In this document: positions 27,397-36,405 of the stretch, piece by piece
Layout of the letters: each line of letters starts with the position of its first letter
How positions within the stretch are numbered: the first letter of the stretch is position 1
Source: Thermoproteota archaeon
GTDB taxonomy: Archaea > Thermoproteota > Methanomethylicia > Culexarchaeales > Culexarchaeaceae
NCBI GenBank assembly: GCA_011605825.1
Contig: JAAOZK010000003.1
Span: forward strand, 1-64,000
Length of the DNA: 64,000 nt
Direction: 5' to 3'
The notes under the pieces: generated by a model
The model's input: only the letters and a program-made list of their open reading frames with translations
The model's database searches: none
Told to the model about the DNA's origin: nothing
Made by a program: the position numbers and the translations under genes

Positions 27397-28602
27397 TCAC
27401 TTTCTAGCTTTTGCAGCAACTATTTTTATTATGTCATTCATTTTTAATGGTGTATTTTCCCCAATTTTATGTTTTGTTCTTACGTCTATGGCGTAAAGGA
27501 ATGTGTCTCCAAGTTCTTGATGTATCATGTATGCAAGTTCTCTTGCAGTGGACCCTTCTCTAATGAGTAGGGCGTCGGGCAATATGTTTCCATGGTGGTC
27601 TGATAATTTATTTGCATCTTCTACTGGATAGACTACTATCATTTTTAATAAATTGAATATAGCTGAATTTATTGTTTCTTGAACGCCTGTACCTTTCCAT
27701 TTAACTAAAACTTTTTCCTCAATTATTTTTAGTGCTTTCCTCTGCTCTGAGGTCATTTTACCTTCATCTATTATTTCGAATTTTTCATCTCCTGGTAGAT
27801 ATCTAATAAACCCCTTTTCAGCAGCTCTTCTGAGGACTAGCTCCGCTTCGGCGCTGCATGGAATTATAATGTTACTGTCTCCATATCTTTCCTTCAATTT
27901 TCTAAATCCATCTTCTGCTGCTGGGACGTCTATTTTGTTTGCTGCTATTATGATTGGTTTATTTTCCCTCCTTATTTCATAACAGAATTTCGTAATGTCT
28001 TCATCGCTCCATGATTCAAGTTTCTTTTTGTTTAAATCAACCTTTTCTAAAGTCTTTTCAACATCTCTCCTGCTTATTTGAAGGCCACTCAGCCTCTCCG
28101 TTAGAATATCCTCTACGCCCTCCTCCCTCCTCTTTATAATTCTTTGCCAATCTGAAGTTAGTATTTGCTTTATCCACATTACTATTTCCCTCTCTAGGAA
28201 TTCTACGTCTCTACATGGGTCATGTGTTCCTGGAGGCACAATCCTCCCTTCTTCATCTGTTCCTCCTGATGTATCCACCACGTGTATTAATACTGATGCC
28301 TTCCTTAATTCGTCTAGAAACCTATTTCCTAATCCTCTACCTTTCCATGCGTCTGGCACTAAGCCTGCAACGTCCATCATTTGTATTGGTATGAATCTGT
28401 TTCCGTTTATGCATAGGGAATTTTTTGGGTTATCTTTCACATTGAACTCTTTGCATACACATTTTGTCCTTACATATGCTATTCCTATATTTGGCTCTAT
28501 TGTTGTGAATGGGTATGGGGCTATTTTCACCGGTACTAATGTTGCTGCTGCAAAGAATGTTGATTTACCCGTGTTCGGTTTCCCTACTATCCCGCAGAGT
28601 AT
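27397..28602 (-). CDS. YchF-like translation-associated GTPase, no canonical start codon
   Basis: The product is an Obg/YchF-related GTPase with a C-terminal TGS domain (TARELAYMIHQELGDTF). Residues QMMDVAGLVPDAWKGRGLG hold the G3 region and ANKID holds G4. The first ATG/GTG/TTG in frame is GTG 28530, but the frame runs upstream to a TAG at 28621-28623 and encodes the P-loop GIVGKPNTGKST there. No ATG, GTG or TTG lies in that extension. The end given is an ATA at 28602-28600, placed where the family Met belongs and preceded by GGGGGGAG. A TTG at 28616 would fit only with one extra base in the six-G run. Confidence 0.85.
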   Translation of the reverse strand: MLCGIVGKPNTGKSTFFAAATLVPVKIAPYPFTTIEPNIGIAYVRTKCVCKEFNVKDNPKNSLCINGNRFIPIQMMDVAGLVPDAWKGRGLGNRFLDELRKASVLIHVVDTSGGTDEEGRIVPPGTHDPCRDVEFLEREIVMWIKQILTSDWQRIIKRREEGVEDILTERLSGLQISRRDVEKTLEKVDLNKKKLESWSDEDITKFCYEIRRENKPIIIAANKIDVPAAEDGFRKLKERYGDSNIIIPCSAEAELVLRRAAEKGFIRYLPGDEKFEIIDEGKMTSEQRKALKIIEEKVLVKWKGTGVQETINSAIFNLLKMIVVYPVEDANKLSDHHGNILPDALLIREGSTARELAYMIHQELGDTFLYAIDVRTKHKIGENTPLKMNDIIKIVAAKARK

Positions 28603-28715
28603 TTTTCTCCCCCCAACTTTCTAATTATACTCCTCCTCTATATCTTTGGAGGTTAATCTTTTATCTTGATTTATAGTAGTGTATTTAAGCATATTTAAGT
28701 TAGTTGGTGAGAGGA

Positions 28716-30053
28716 TTGAAGAGGATTGCAATCGTTGGTTTTGGTACGGCTGGTCTTAGGGCTGCATTATCAGCTAAATCTCAAGATTCAAGTGTATCTG
28801 TAACCGTGGTTTCTGAAGAGCCATATTTGACGTATTCACGTTGTGGTCTACCTTTTGTTATCGGTGGTCAGATTGAGAGTTTCGAAAAACTGGTAGTTGC
28901 TTCCAGAAATATGCTTCTAAAATTAGGTGTAGAACTCATGTTAGGCTTTAGAGCCGTTGATGCTATAGGTGATACTCTATACGTTGAAAAGGTTGATGGA
29001 GGGGAGAGCAAACAAATAAAATTTGATTCATTAATAGTTGCAACTGGTTCACGGGCGTCTCTTCCTCCAATAAGAAACTTAAATGTAAACAATGTCTTCA
29101 CATTAAGGGGCATTGATGATGGTATTAAGATTGTTAATGCACTTGAAAAGGTTAGGCATTTTGTGGTTGTGGGTGCTGGCGCCATTGGCCTGGAATGTGC
29201 TGAGGCATTTTTGAGGAGGGGGATCAAAGTTCATGTGGTTGAACTCATGCCAAAAGTTTTACCTAGCATTTTAGATGATGATATGGCTTCAATTCTTCAT
29301 GAAAGTATAGTTAAACATAACGTTACTTTGAAGTTGAGTGGAAGGGTTAGTGAAGTTTTAGGTTCTAATACCGTTGAGGGTGTTGTCGTTAATGATGAGG
29401 TCATTGATTGCGATGCTATACTGGTTTCCACTGGGGTTAAGGCCAACGTGGATTTTGCTAAGAAGATTGGTTTAGAAATAGGTTCTTACGCTATTAAGAC
29501 TAATGAATTTCAAGAAACATCTAAAGCCGGTGTGTATTCCGCTGGGGATTGTGCTGAAACGAAACATTTAATAACATTAAAACCCTTTGCACCATATCTT
29601 GGTACAGTAGCCTATAGGCAAGGAAACATTGCTGGGACTAATGCTGCTGGCGGCTCTATGAGATTTAATGGAGCCTTAGGTTCAATAGTGCTGAAGATTT
29701 TTGATTATGAAGTTGGCGCCACCGGATTAAATGTCGAGCAAGCTGAAAGGGAGGGGATGAAAGTTATTGTGGGTAAAGCTAAATGGTACACTAAAGCGGA
29801 ATATTATCCTTCACATGGCGATTTAACTGTTAAAGTTGTTTTCGACGCTAATAATGGTAGATTGATTGGGGGTCAGATCATTGGTGTTAGCGATGTGGCT
29901 CAAAGGATAAACCTATTGTCAGCTTTAATTTCCATGGGAGCAACAGTTGACAATATCGTTAATTTGGACACATGTTATAGTCCGCCTGTTGCTGACGTTA
30001 TTGAGCCTGTGGTCAGGGCGTCCGAAATAGCTTTAAAGAAGTTTAGAAGATAA
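28716..30053 (+). CDS. FAD-dependent pyridine nucleotide-disulfide oxidoreductase (CoA-disulfide reductase/NADH oxidase type)
   Basis: The 445-aa flavoprotein has the FAD fold GFGTAGLRAA at the N-terminus, YSRCGLPFVIGG with a single redox Cys near residue 43, the NAD(P) fold VVVGAGAIGLECAEAF and the FAD motif YSAGDCAETKH. The single-Cys arrangement is that of CoA-disulfide reductases and NADH oxidases, not of two-Cys reductases. The in vivo substrate cannot be told. TTG 28716 follows GGTGAGAGG. A TATTTAAG stretch near 28682-28689 may be its promoter. Confidence 0.88.
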   Translation: MKRIAIVGFGTAGLRAALSAKSQDSSVSVTVVSEEPYLTYSRCGLPFVIGGQIESFEKLVVASRNMLLKLGVELMLGFRAVDAIGDTLYVEKVDGGESKQIKFDSLIVATGSRASLPPIRNLNVNNVFTLRGIDDGIKIVNALEKVRHFVVVGAGAIGLECAEAFLRRGIKVHVVELMPKVLPSILDDDMASILHESIVKHNVTLKLSGRVSEVLGSNTVEGVVVNDEVIDCDAILVSTGVKANVDFAKKIGLEIGSYAIKTNEFQETSKAGVYSAGDCAETKHLITLKPFAPYLGTVAYRQGNIAGTNAAGGSMRFNGALGSIVLKIFDYEVGATGLNVEQAEREGMKVIVGKAKWYTKAEYYPSHGDLTVKVVFDANNGRLIGGQIIGVSDVAQRINLLSALISMGATVDNIVNLDTCYSPPVADVIEPVVRASEIALKKFRR

Positions 30054-30073
30054 ATCTTTATTGGTGAAGTTGT

Positions 30074-31006
30074 TTGAGGATCTTGGTTGCAGATGAGATT
30101 TCCAATGAAGGTATTGATGCTCTTAGGAAGGCTGGGTTTAAACTTGATTTGAGGTTTGATATAACATATGATGAGCTGAAGAAGATAATACCCAATTATG
30201 AAGGGTTAATCGTACGTAGTAGAACGAAAGTTGATAGTGAGATTATAAAGGCAGGCGTTAATCTACGCTTTATAGGTCGTGCCGGGGTAGGTTTAGATAA
30301 TATTGATGTGAAAGCAGCTGAATCTAGGGGGATAACAGTCTTAAATACCCCTGAAATAGCTGCAACTTCAGTTTCAGAATTGGTTTTTGGGATGTTATTG
30401 TCATTGGTTAGAAAAATATCAGTATGTGATAGACTTATGAAGATGGGCGATTGGCCTAAAAAATTTGCAATGGGTTTTGAATTGAAGGATAAAACCATTG
30501 GGATAATTGGTATTGGTAGAATTGGCAGGGAAGTTGCAAAAAAGGCTAAAGCATTTGGAATGAGAGTTATATACTATGATGTATTTAGACTTGATTCTTC
30601 TGTTGAAAGAGAGTTAGGTGTTGAATATTTTGAGCTTGATGATTTATTGAAAAATTCAGACATAGTAACTTTACATGTACCCTTAACTCCCCAAACCAAA
30701 TACTTAATAAATGAGGATAAGTTTAAGCTTATGAAGAAGGGAGCAACACTTATCAATACGTCAAGAGGGGCTGTGATCGATAATAAAGCTTTGCTGAAGT
30801 ATCTTAAGAACGGGCATCTTTACGGTGCTTGTTTAGATGTATTTGAAAATGAGCCTCCAAAGGAATCTTGGGAGAAAGAATTGATATCGCTTGAAAATGT
30901 TGTTGTAACCCCCCACATAGGTTCAATGACGGTTGAAGCTCAAAGAATGGCATCGATCTTGCTTGCAAATAAAATAATTGAAGCTTTTGGGAAGAAAAGT
31001 TTATAA
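30074..31006 (+). CDS. serA: D-3-phosphoglycerate dehydrogenase-like 2-hydroxyacid dehydrogenase
   Basis: The 310-aa product has the NAD-binding GIGRIGREVA near residue 145, the catalytic Arg in NTSRGAVID, Glu in FENEPP and His in TPHIGSM. GRAGVGLDNIDV is typical of SerA. It lacks the C-terminal regulatory ACT domain found in longer SerA proteins, so feedback control by serine is unlikely. Serine synthesis is the best guess; other 2-hydroxyacid substrates remain possible. Confidence 0.85.
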   Translation: MRILVADEISNEGIDALRKAGFKLDLRFDITYDELKKIIPNYEGLIVRSRTKVDSEIIKAGVNLRFIGRAGVGLDNIDVKAAESRGITVLNTPEIAATSVSELVFGMLLSLVRKISVCDRLMKMGDWPKKFAMGFELKDKTIGIIGIGRIGREVAKKAKAFGMRVIYYDVFRLDSSVERELGVEYFELDDLLKNSDIVTLHVPLTPQTKYLINEDKFKLMKKGATLINTSRGAVIDNKALLKYLKNGHLYGACLDVFENEPPKESWEKELISLENVVVTPHIGSMTVEAQRMASILLANKIIEAFGKKSL

Positions 31007-31008
31007 AA
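30994..31008 (+). promoter_or_regulatory. BRE/TATA-like promoter of rpl15e run
   Basis: GAAAAG followed by TTTATAAAA overlaps the last codons of serA. This is a good BRE plus TATA arrangement about 65 nt before the rpl15e start. It probably starts the rpl15e-COG1325-rnp3-rnp2 transcript. Confidence 0.5.
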
Positions 31009-31068
31009 GGATAACGAGTCCTTATATGCGTAACTAAAATGGAGAGATGTTCCGTGGGATGAATACTC

Positions 31069-31641
31069 ATGTATAGACATATCTCGCTATTGTGGAAGGA
31101 GATTAGGAGGGGGGAGCTCCCAGAGCTCGTTAGAGAGAGACTTATACAGTGGCGTAAGGGGCCTTCCGTTGTTAGAATTGAAAAACCAACAAGACTAGAT
31201 AGGGCTAGAGAGCTCGGATATAAAGCTAAACAGGGATTTGTGGTTGTTAGAGTTAGGGTGAAACGTGGAAGCATGAGCAAAATTAGACCCGATAGTGGAA
31301 GGCGCCCGAAAAGGATGGGTGTTCATGGACATACGGTCAGGAAGAGTTTGCAGTGGATTGCTGAGGAGAAGGCTGCTAGAAAATACCCGAATTTAGAAGT
31401 GCTTGCAAGTTATTGGGTTGGAGAGGATGGTAGATATAAGTGGTTTGAAGTTATACTTGTCGATCCCAATCATCCCAGCATTATGAACGATCCGGATATT
31501 AACTGGATTTGTAATCCAAGTCAGCGTAGGAGAGTTTTTAGAGGTTTGACCCCTGCCGGTAGAAGGTCTAGAGGACTGTATGTTAAGGGTTCTAGGGCTG
31601 TGAAAAATAGGCCAAGCAGATCTTCAGCATCTAAAAGTTGA
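31069..31641 (+). CDS. rpl15e: 50S ribosomal protein L15e
   Basis: This archaeal/eukaryotic large-subunit protein has 190 aa. [32 protein letters not shown]-type residues and [21 protein letters not shown] are typical, as is [12 protein letters not shown]. It is very basic, as expected for a protein buried in 23S rRNA. It heads an RNA-processing run. Confidence 0.95.
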   Translation: MYRHISLLWKEIRRGELPELVRERLIQWRKGPSVVRIEKPTRLDRARELGYKAKQGFVVVRVRVKRGSMSKIRPDSGRRPKRMGVHGHTVRKSLQWIAEEKAARKYPNLEVLASYWVGEDGRYKWFEVILVDPNHPSIMNDPDINWICNPSQRRRVFRGLTPAGRRSRGLYVKGSRAVKNRPSRSSASKS

Positions 31642-31694
31642 ATCACAATAACATTTTATTACAGTCTTTATCTATCAATTTATTGCATGTGATT

Positions 31695-32153
31695 ATGTCA
31701 ACTAAAGGCATTCCAGTAACTGAAATTTCAATGAACGCTTTTTGTCATGCTACCGAAGACTTAAATAAAGTTAAAACTGCAATGATGAATCTCATTCCTG
31801 AATCCATAAGATCTGGAGTGGTGTTTTCCGAGGATATTTTGGAGGGGTATTATGGTAATGTTATTGTTAATGTAAAATTACATTTTTCTGATAAGATTGC
31901 CGTGAATGAAATAATTGACTATCTTCGTAAGAACATCAGCGATAACGATAAAAGGCTACTTTATAGAACCCTTGACTATAGGCTGGATGAATCTTGTGTT
32001 CTGCATATAAGATTTGATAAGGGTGCTGCATATAATGGTGTATTACGGTTAAATTATGGTAGTGAGGTGATAAAGGTAACTTTGAAATTCAATATTAAAA
32101 AGAGGCTTGTAAGAGATGCATGTATTGAAATTGGTTTAATTTCAGGTGAATGA
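31695..32153 (+). CDS. predicted RNA-binding/exosome-associated protein (COG1325 type)
   Basis: The 152-aa product starts with SMNAFCHATEDLNKVKTAMMN, the pattern of the PF01877 RNA-binding group to which COG1325 and UPF0201 belong. A UPF0201 relative is encoded at 59.6 kb. COG1325 was predicted as an exosome-linked protein from gene order, which this window repeats (rpl15e, COG1325, RNase P subunits, then exosome genes). ATG 31695 gives the family N-terminus. Biochemical role unproven. Confidence 0.75.
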   Translation: MSTKGIPVTEISMNAFCHATEDLNKVKTAMMNLIPESIRSGVVFSEDILEGYYGNVIVNVKLHFSDKIAVNEIIDYLRKNISDNDKRLLYRTLDYRLDESCVLHIRFDKGAAYNGVLRLNYGSEVIKVTLKFNIKKRLVRDACIEIGLISGE

Positions 32154-32155
32154 TT

Positions 32156-32914
32156 ATGAGTAAACTTTTCTCCGACTTACATGTTTCCCCAAACATATCT
32201 AACGGGTCATCATCCATATCTGAGATAATCAATATGGCTTTCACTCTTGGCTTCAGTTATATAGGTTTATCCATCTTCAACAGAGATAACGTTGATATGA
32301 TTGGAGATTTCAAAAGAATGTTCAATGAGCATGGTATAGATATGGTTAGTAGGGTTGACCTTTTCCCCCAAAATGTGAATGATTTGAAGAGGGATCTCAG
32401 ATTTTATAGGGGTAAGGTGGAGGTAATTTCTGTTTTTTGCAACAATATTCATGTGGCTAGATTTGCTGCCAGAGATAGCCGTGTGGATGTTTTAAACTTT
32501 TCATTTTCAAATTGGAAATCAAATTTCTTCGATGTCTCAGAAGCTAAATTGGCTGCTAAAGGTAATTCTGTTTTGGAAATAAATATCGCTGATATACTTA
32601 GATGCTCTAACACTGGTGAGAGGATAAGAACTCTCAGAATTATGTCTGAGAATGTTAGGTTGGCTCTTAAGTATGGTGTTCCAGTAATAGTTTCTTCAGG
32701 AGCTAAAAATGTCTTTGAAATGAGGGATCCTAGAGCTATGGCATCCATAATAACGCTTTTGGGCGTTTCTGAATTTGATGCATTACAATTTGTTTCCAAT
32801 AATCCATCAAATTTAATCGAAAGGAATAGGATGAAACTTAGTGGGGAAATGGTGTGTAAAGGTGTTCGATTATTGGGGAGGGTTGATGATAGTGGTAAAA
32901 ATAAGGAAAAATAG
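32156..32914 (+). CDS. rnp3: RNase P protein subunit Rpp30 (Rnp3)
   Basis: This TIM-barrel-like protein subunit of RNase P pairs with Pop5 and supports 5' maturation of tRNAs. The 252-aa product has the barrel strands FSDLHVSPN, LGFSYIGLSI, NVLNFSF-like VDVLNFSFSN and VPVIVSSGAKNVFEMRDPRA. ATG 32156 follows AGGTGA by 6 nt. It overlaps the rnp2 start by 29 nt. Confidence 0.88.
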   Translation: MSKLFSDLHVSPNISNGSSSISEIINMAFTLGFSYIGLSIFNRDNVDMIGDFKRMFNEHGIDMVSRVDLFPQNVNDLKRDLRFYRGKVEVISVFCNNIHVARFAARDSRVDVLNFSFSNWKSNFFDVSEAKLAAKGNSVLEINIADILRCSNTGERIRTLRIMSENVRLALKYGVPVIVSSGAKNVFEMRDPRAMASIITLLGVSEFDALQFVSNNPSNLIERNRMKLSGEMVCKGVRLLGRVDDSGKNKEK

Positions 32915-33245
32915 GTATCTTATTTTTAGAATTATATGCAAAGATGGGCGTTCAATAGGCTTTTCTGATGTTTTAAATGCAATATTCTCCTCACTTTCCT
33001 CATTATTTGGGGAAGTGGGTTCCAGTAAAATAAGCTTCAGTTTAATGAAATATTGCCCTGAACTTGGAATTGGGATTTTACGTTGTGATCATTTAAGTGT
33101 TTCAAAAGTTAGAGCTGCTTTAGCTCTTATAAGGAGTGTTTCTGGTGATGATGTCATTTTCAGTGTAATAAAGATTTCCGGAACTTTTAAGAAGGCTGAG
33201 AAAATCCTTAATAATCTGTCTAAACAATTGATTACTGGGGTATGA
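32886..33245 (+). CDS. rnp2: RNase P protein subunit Pop5 (Rnp2)
   Basis: This RNase P protein forms a heterotetramer with Rpp30. The 119-aa product starts IRKNRYLIFRIICKDG and has the RRM-like fold with CPELGIGILRCDHLSVSKVRAALALI-type residues. ATG 32886 was chosen because it follows GGGAGGG and gives the family N-terminus. Its stop codon TGA lies inside the C box-like sequence of the candidate RNA that follows. Confidence 0.87.
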   Translation: MIVVKIRKNRYLIFRIICKDGRSIGFSDVLNAIFSSLSSLFGEVGSSKISFSLMKYCPELGIGILRCDHLSVSKVRAALALIRSVSGDDVIFSVIKISGTFKKAEKILNNLSKQLITGV

Positions 33246-33302
33246 AGAAGCCGTCCCAGACGTCTGACTTAATGGATGACGTTCTCGCGACGAACGGACC
33301 CC
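33242..33302 (+). ncRNA. candidate C/D box-like sRNA between rnp2 and psmA
   Basis: A GC-rich 60-nt island stands out in AT-rich flanks. C-like ATGAAGA (242-248 of this kilobase), D' CTGA (264-267), C'-like TGGATGA (273-279) and D-like CGGA (295-298) give two 15-nt guide intervals and a 5-nt D'-C' spacer. The interval before the D-like box contains TCTCGCGACG, which can pair with the conserved 23S segment CGUCGUGAGA with one G-U pair. Terminal boxes are imperfect, so this is a candidate only. ACGTC/GACGT could also form a hairpin. Confidence 0.42.
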
Positions 33303-33374
33303 ATAATAATTGAAATAGTAAAGTTTATTGCTTAATTCCTACAATTAGGTAACAAGGTTAAAGGGTGATATGCA

Positions 33375-34091
33375 TTGTTCACACCGCCTGGAATGGGTTA
33401 TGATAGGGCAATAACTGTATTCTCGCCTGATGGAAGATTGTTTCAAGTTGAATATGCCATGGAAGCTGTTAGGCGCGGGTTTACTGCATTAGGTATCAGA
33501 TGTGTCGAGGGAGTTGTTCTAGTTGCTGAGAGGAGGAAGATCCTACCATTAATAGACTACTCCTCCCTTGAGAAAATATTTAAGATTGATGATCATATCG
33601 GCATAACTTATGCAGGCTTCCCATTTGATGCTAGAATACTAATAGACTATGCACGTCAAGAAGCTCAGTTAAATAGAATTTTATATGATGAACCTATAGA
33701 TGTTGAAGTTTTAACTAAGAGGATTAGTGATGTGATGCAGATATATACTCAACGTGGCGGCGTAAGGCCGTTTGGAGTAGCCTTCCTAGTGGCTGGAGTT
33801 GATGATAATGGTCCAAGACTATTAATGACGGAACCTAGTGGGGCATATGCACTATACTTTGCTAGGGCAATAGGGTCTGGTAGCCAACAAGTCACCGAAT
33901 TCCTTGAAAAGAATTATAAATTTGAAATATCCTTAAATGAAGCCCTTAAAATGGCAGTTGCAGCAGTGAAGCCGGTGGTTGAAGGTCCAATAGATCCAGA
34001 TAAAATTGAAATAGGTGTTGTCTCAGTAAAGGATCGAATATTTAGGAAGCTGTCTAGAGAGGAAGTGGCTTCGTTAATTAGTGGAATTTAA
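33375..34091 (+). CDS. psmA: 20S proteasome alpha subunit
   Basis: Alpha rings gate the archaeal proteasome and bind its regulatory ATPase. The 238-aa product starts MFTPPGMGYDRAITVFSPDGRLFQVEYA (alpha signature) with the gate tyrosine, and has PFGVAFLVAGVD and GSGSQQVTEFLE. TTG 33375 follows AGGGTGAT. It starts the psmA-SBDS-exosome superoperon known from archaea. Confidence 0.96.
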   Translation: MFTPPGMGYDRAITVFSPDGRLFQVEYAMEAVRRGFTALGIRCVEGVVLVAERRKILPLIDYSSLEKIFKIDDHIGITYAGFPFDARILIDYARQEAQLNRILYDEPIDVEVLTKRISDVMQIYTQRGGVRPFGVAFLVAGVDDNGPRLLMTEPSGAYALYFARAIGSGSQQVTEFLEKNYKFEISLNEALKMAVAAVKPVVEGPIDPDKIEIGVVSVKDRIFRKLSREEVASLISGI

Positions 34092-34114
34092 CAAATAAAT
34101 CATTTCTTAATTTG

Positions 34115-34128
34115 AAAGTTTAAACTTA
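34115..34128 (+). promoter_or_regulatory. palindromic TATA-like element upstream of SBDS gene
   Basis: The perfect 12-bp palindrome AAGTTTAAACTT (34116-34127) lies in the 96-bp gap between psmA and the SBDS gene, about 60 nt before the start. A/T palindromes of this kind serve as TATA boxes; a regulator site is possible but unsupported. Confidence 0.4.
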
Positions 34129-34187
34129 TTATATTTGTGTAATAATATTTAATAAATTGGAGATACCTTCATAAAGTGGTGCTATGA

Positions 34188-34883
34188 ATGAGTTCAAAAA
34201 AGGATTATGTAGTGGCTAGATATATTTCCAAAGGTGAACGGTTCGAAATACTTGTGAATCCAAATTTGGCATGGGCTTTTAAACAGGGAGAAAACATCGA
34301 TTTAAATGAGATTTTGGTTGGTGAGATAATATATAAAGATGCAAATAAGGGTTTGAAGGCTTCTGAAGAAAGTCTAATTAAAGTTTTTGGCACCACTGAC
34401 ATATATAAAATTGCCCCTATTATTTTAAAGAATGGTACACTGCAGTTAACCACTGAACAGAGGAAGGAAATGATAGAAAATAAGAAGAAGCAAATTATAA
34501 ATTTCATATCTAGGTGTTGTGTTGACCCTAGAACCAATCTACCTCATCCGCCTAAGAGGATAGAATTAGCCATGGAGGAAGTTGGGGTGCAAATAGATCC
34601 ATTTAAGGATGCGGAGGAACAAAGCTTAAGTGTCATTAAAAGTTTGAGAAGTGTTCTACCACTGAAGATCGCTAATGTTACATTGAATGTTAAGGTAGGC
34701 GCTGAATATGCTGGCAAAGCTTATGGTGTTATTTCAAGTTTTGGTGTAATAAAACGTTCTGAGTGGCAGTCTGATGGCTCTTTAATTTGTGAAATTGAAA
34801 TGCCTGCTGGACTTCAACCATCATTTATAGAAAAAATGAATAAACTTTGTAAGGGAAATGTGGAGATAAATGTGGTCCGCTAG
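34188..34883 (+). CDS. ribosome maturation protein SBDS
   Basis: This archaeal Shwachman-Bodian-Diamond syndrome protein homologue helps release the anti-association factor aIF6 from the large subunit. The 231-aa product has the N-terminal FYSH domain (YISKGERFEILVNP near residue 11), the middle helical domain with CVDPRTNLPHPPKRIE and a C-terminal RRM-like domain. It lies 11 nt ahead of rrp4. Confidence 0.94.
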   Translation: MSSKKDYVVARYISKGERFEILVNPNLAWAFKQGENIDLNEILVGEIIYKDANKGLKASEESLIKVFGTTDIYKIAPIILKNGTLQLTTEQRKEMIENKKKQIINFISRCCVDPRTNLPHPPKRIELAMEEVGVQIDPFKDAEEQSLSVIKSLRSVLPLKIANVTLNVKVGAEYAGKAYGVISSFGVIKRSEWQSDGSLICEIEMPAGLQPSFIEKMNKLCKGNVEINVVR

Positions 34884-34894
34884 GGTGATGTGTT

Positions 34895-35593
34895 ATGAGT
34901 GAAAAAACTAGATCTAGAAATATAGTTTTCCCTGGCGATCTTGTCGCTGAAGGATCCTTTAAGGCAGGCGCATACACGTATACTGAAGGTAATAAGATTT
35001 TCTCATCGGTATTTGGGCTCTGTGAAATTAGAAACAAAGTTGTGAACATAATTCCATTACAAGGATTCTACATTCCAAGGGTTGGCGATTCTGTTATAGG
35101 GGTTGTGATTGATAATTCACCTACAAGTTGGCAAGTGGACATAAATTCCCCATATATTGCAGTTCTGCAGTTTTCCGATGCACTCTCTAAACCTGTTGAC
35201 GTTGCAAGAGAAGATATTAGAAAATACCTTAAGTCTGGTGACGTCATATTTGCTGAAGTTATAGCATTTGATAAACTTAGGAATCCTTTGTTATCAATAA
35301 AGGGGAGAGGTCTTGGTAAATTGGAGCATGGTACGCTTATAACATTTTCACCAGTTAAGGTGCCTAGACTTATTGGTAGGCGTGGGTCTATGATAAATAT
35401 GATTAAGAAAGAGCTTAATTGTAAAATTATAATGGGTAGGAATGGTAGGATTTGGGTGTCCTCCACAGATCCTCAAGTAGTTAATCTAGTACGAAAGATA
35501 ATTTCTCTTGTGGAAGAAGAATCGCATTTACCTGGTCTTACGGATAAAGTCAAGTCTTTGATTGTTAAAGAGCGTGAGAAAATTGGTGGATGA
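34895..35593 (+). CDS. rrp4: exosome RNA-binding subunit Rrp4
   Basis: Rrp4 caps the archaeal exosome and binds RNA. The 232-aa product has an N-terminal domain (VFPGDLVAEGSFKAGAYTY), an S1 domain in the middle and a C-terminal KH domain with VPRLIGRRGSMINMIKKE. TAGGGTGATG precedes ATG 34895. Confidence 0.95.
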   Translation: MSEKTRSRNIVFPGDLVAEGSFKAGAYTYTEGNKIFSSVFGLCEIRNKVVNIIPLQGFYIPRVGDSVIGVVIDNSPTSWQVDINSPYIAVLQFSDALSKPVDVAREDIRKYLKSGDVIFAEVIAFDKLRNPLLSIKGRGLGKLEHGTLITFSPVKVPRLIGRRGSMINMIKKELNCKIIMGRNGRIWVSSTDPQVVNLVRKIISLVEEESHLPGLTDKVKSLIVKEREKIGG

Positions 35594-35662
35594 ACGCTTA
35601 ACTTATATTTTTGTAATCTCTATTTCTTGTAGTCAATTTACTGAGTTGGGGAGTGCCGTATT

Positions 35663-36400
35663 ATGAGTGTGAAAAAGAGACTTATTGATGAAAATGGATT
35701 GAGAGTTGATGGTAGGCGATGGAATGAGCTTAGACCATTAAAAATCGAGGTGGGCGTTCTTTCAAATGTTGATGGTTCTGCGCGTATAATTCAAGGTAAG
35801 ACACACATATTGGTTGGAGTGTATGGTCCTAGAGAAAGCTTTGCCAAACACGTAAGTTTACCCGATAAGTCTGTTGTTAGATGCAGGTATAGGATGGCGC
35901 CCTTTTCTGTTGAGGAACGTAAATCCCCTGCACCTTCAAGGCGTGAGATAGAGTTATCTAAAGTTATTCGGGAAGCTTTAGAGCCTGCAATTCTAGTTGA
36001 GGAATTCCCAAGGACAACCATAGATATATTCATTGAAGTTTTAGAAGCTGATGGTGGCACTAGATGTGCAAGTATAACTGCTGCCTCCGTAGCCCTTGCT
36101 GATGCCGGTGTTCCCATGAGGGATTTAGTTGCTGCCTGTGCTGTCGGCAAAGCTGATGGTAAACTTGTTGTGGATCTATCCGATATGGAAGATAAATATG
36201 GTGAAGCCGATGTCCCAGTTGCTGTAATGCCGAATAAGAATATCATCACATTGCTTCAAATGGATGGAACACTTACCACAGATGAGTTTAATACTTTACT
36301 ACAACTTGCCATGAAAAGCTGTAAGCATATTCATGAAGTTCAGAGAAAAGCTTTAAAGGATGGATTTGGAGAGATTAAAAACCTTGTATTGGAGGAGTGA
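35663..36400 (+). CDS. rrp41: exosome catalytic subunit Rrp41
   Basis: Rrp41 is the phosphorolytic RNase PH-type subunit of the exosome hexamer. The 245-aa product has [43 protein letters not shown], the substrate-binding Arg cluster SRREIELS and the catalytic Asp region GEADVPVAV. Its end overlaps the in-frame GTG upstream of the rrp42 start, and GGAGGAGTG there is the rrp42 Shine-Dalgarno. Confidence 0.96.
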   Translation: MSVKKRLIDENGLRVDGRRWNELRPLKIEVGVLSNVDGSARIIQGKTHILVGVYGPRESFAKHVSLPDKSVVRCRYRMAPFSVEERKSPAPSRREIELSKVIREALEPAILVEEFPRTTIDIFIEVLEADGGTRCASITAASVALADAGVPMRDLVAACAVGKADGKLVVDLSDMEDKYGEADVPVAVMPNKNIITLLQMDGTLTTDEFNTLLQLAMKSCKHIHEVQRKALKDGFGEIKNLVLEE

Positions 36401-36405
36401 GTATA

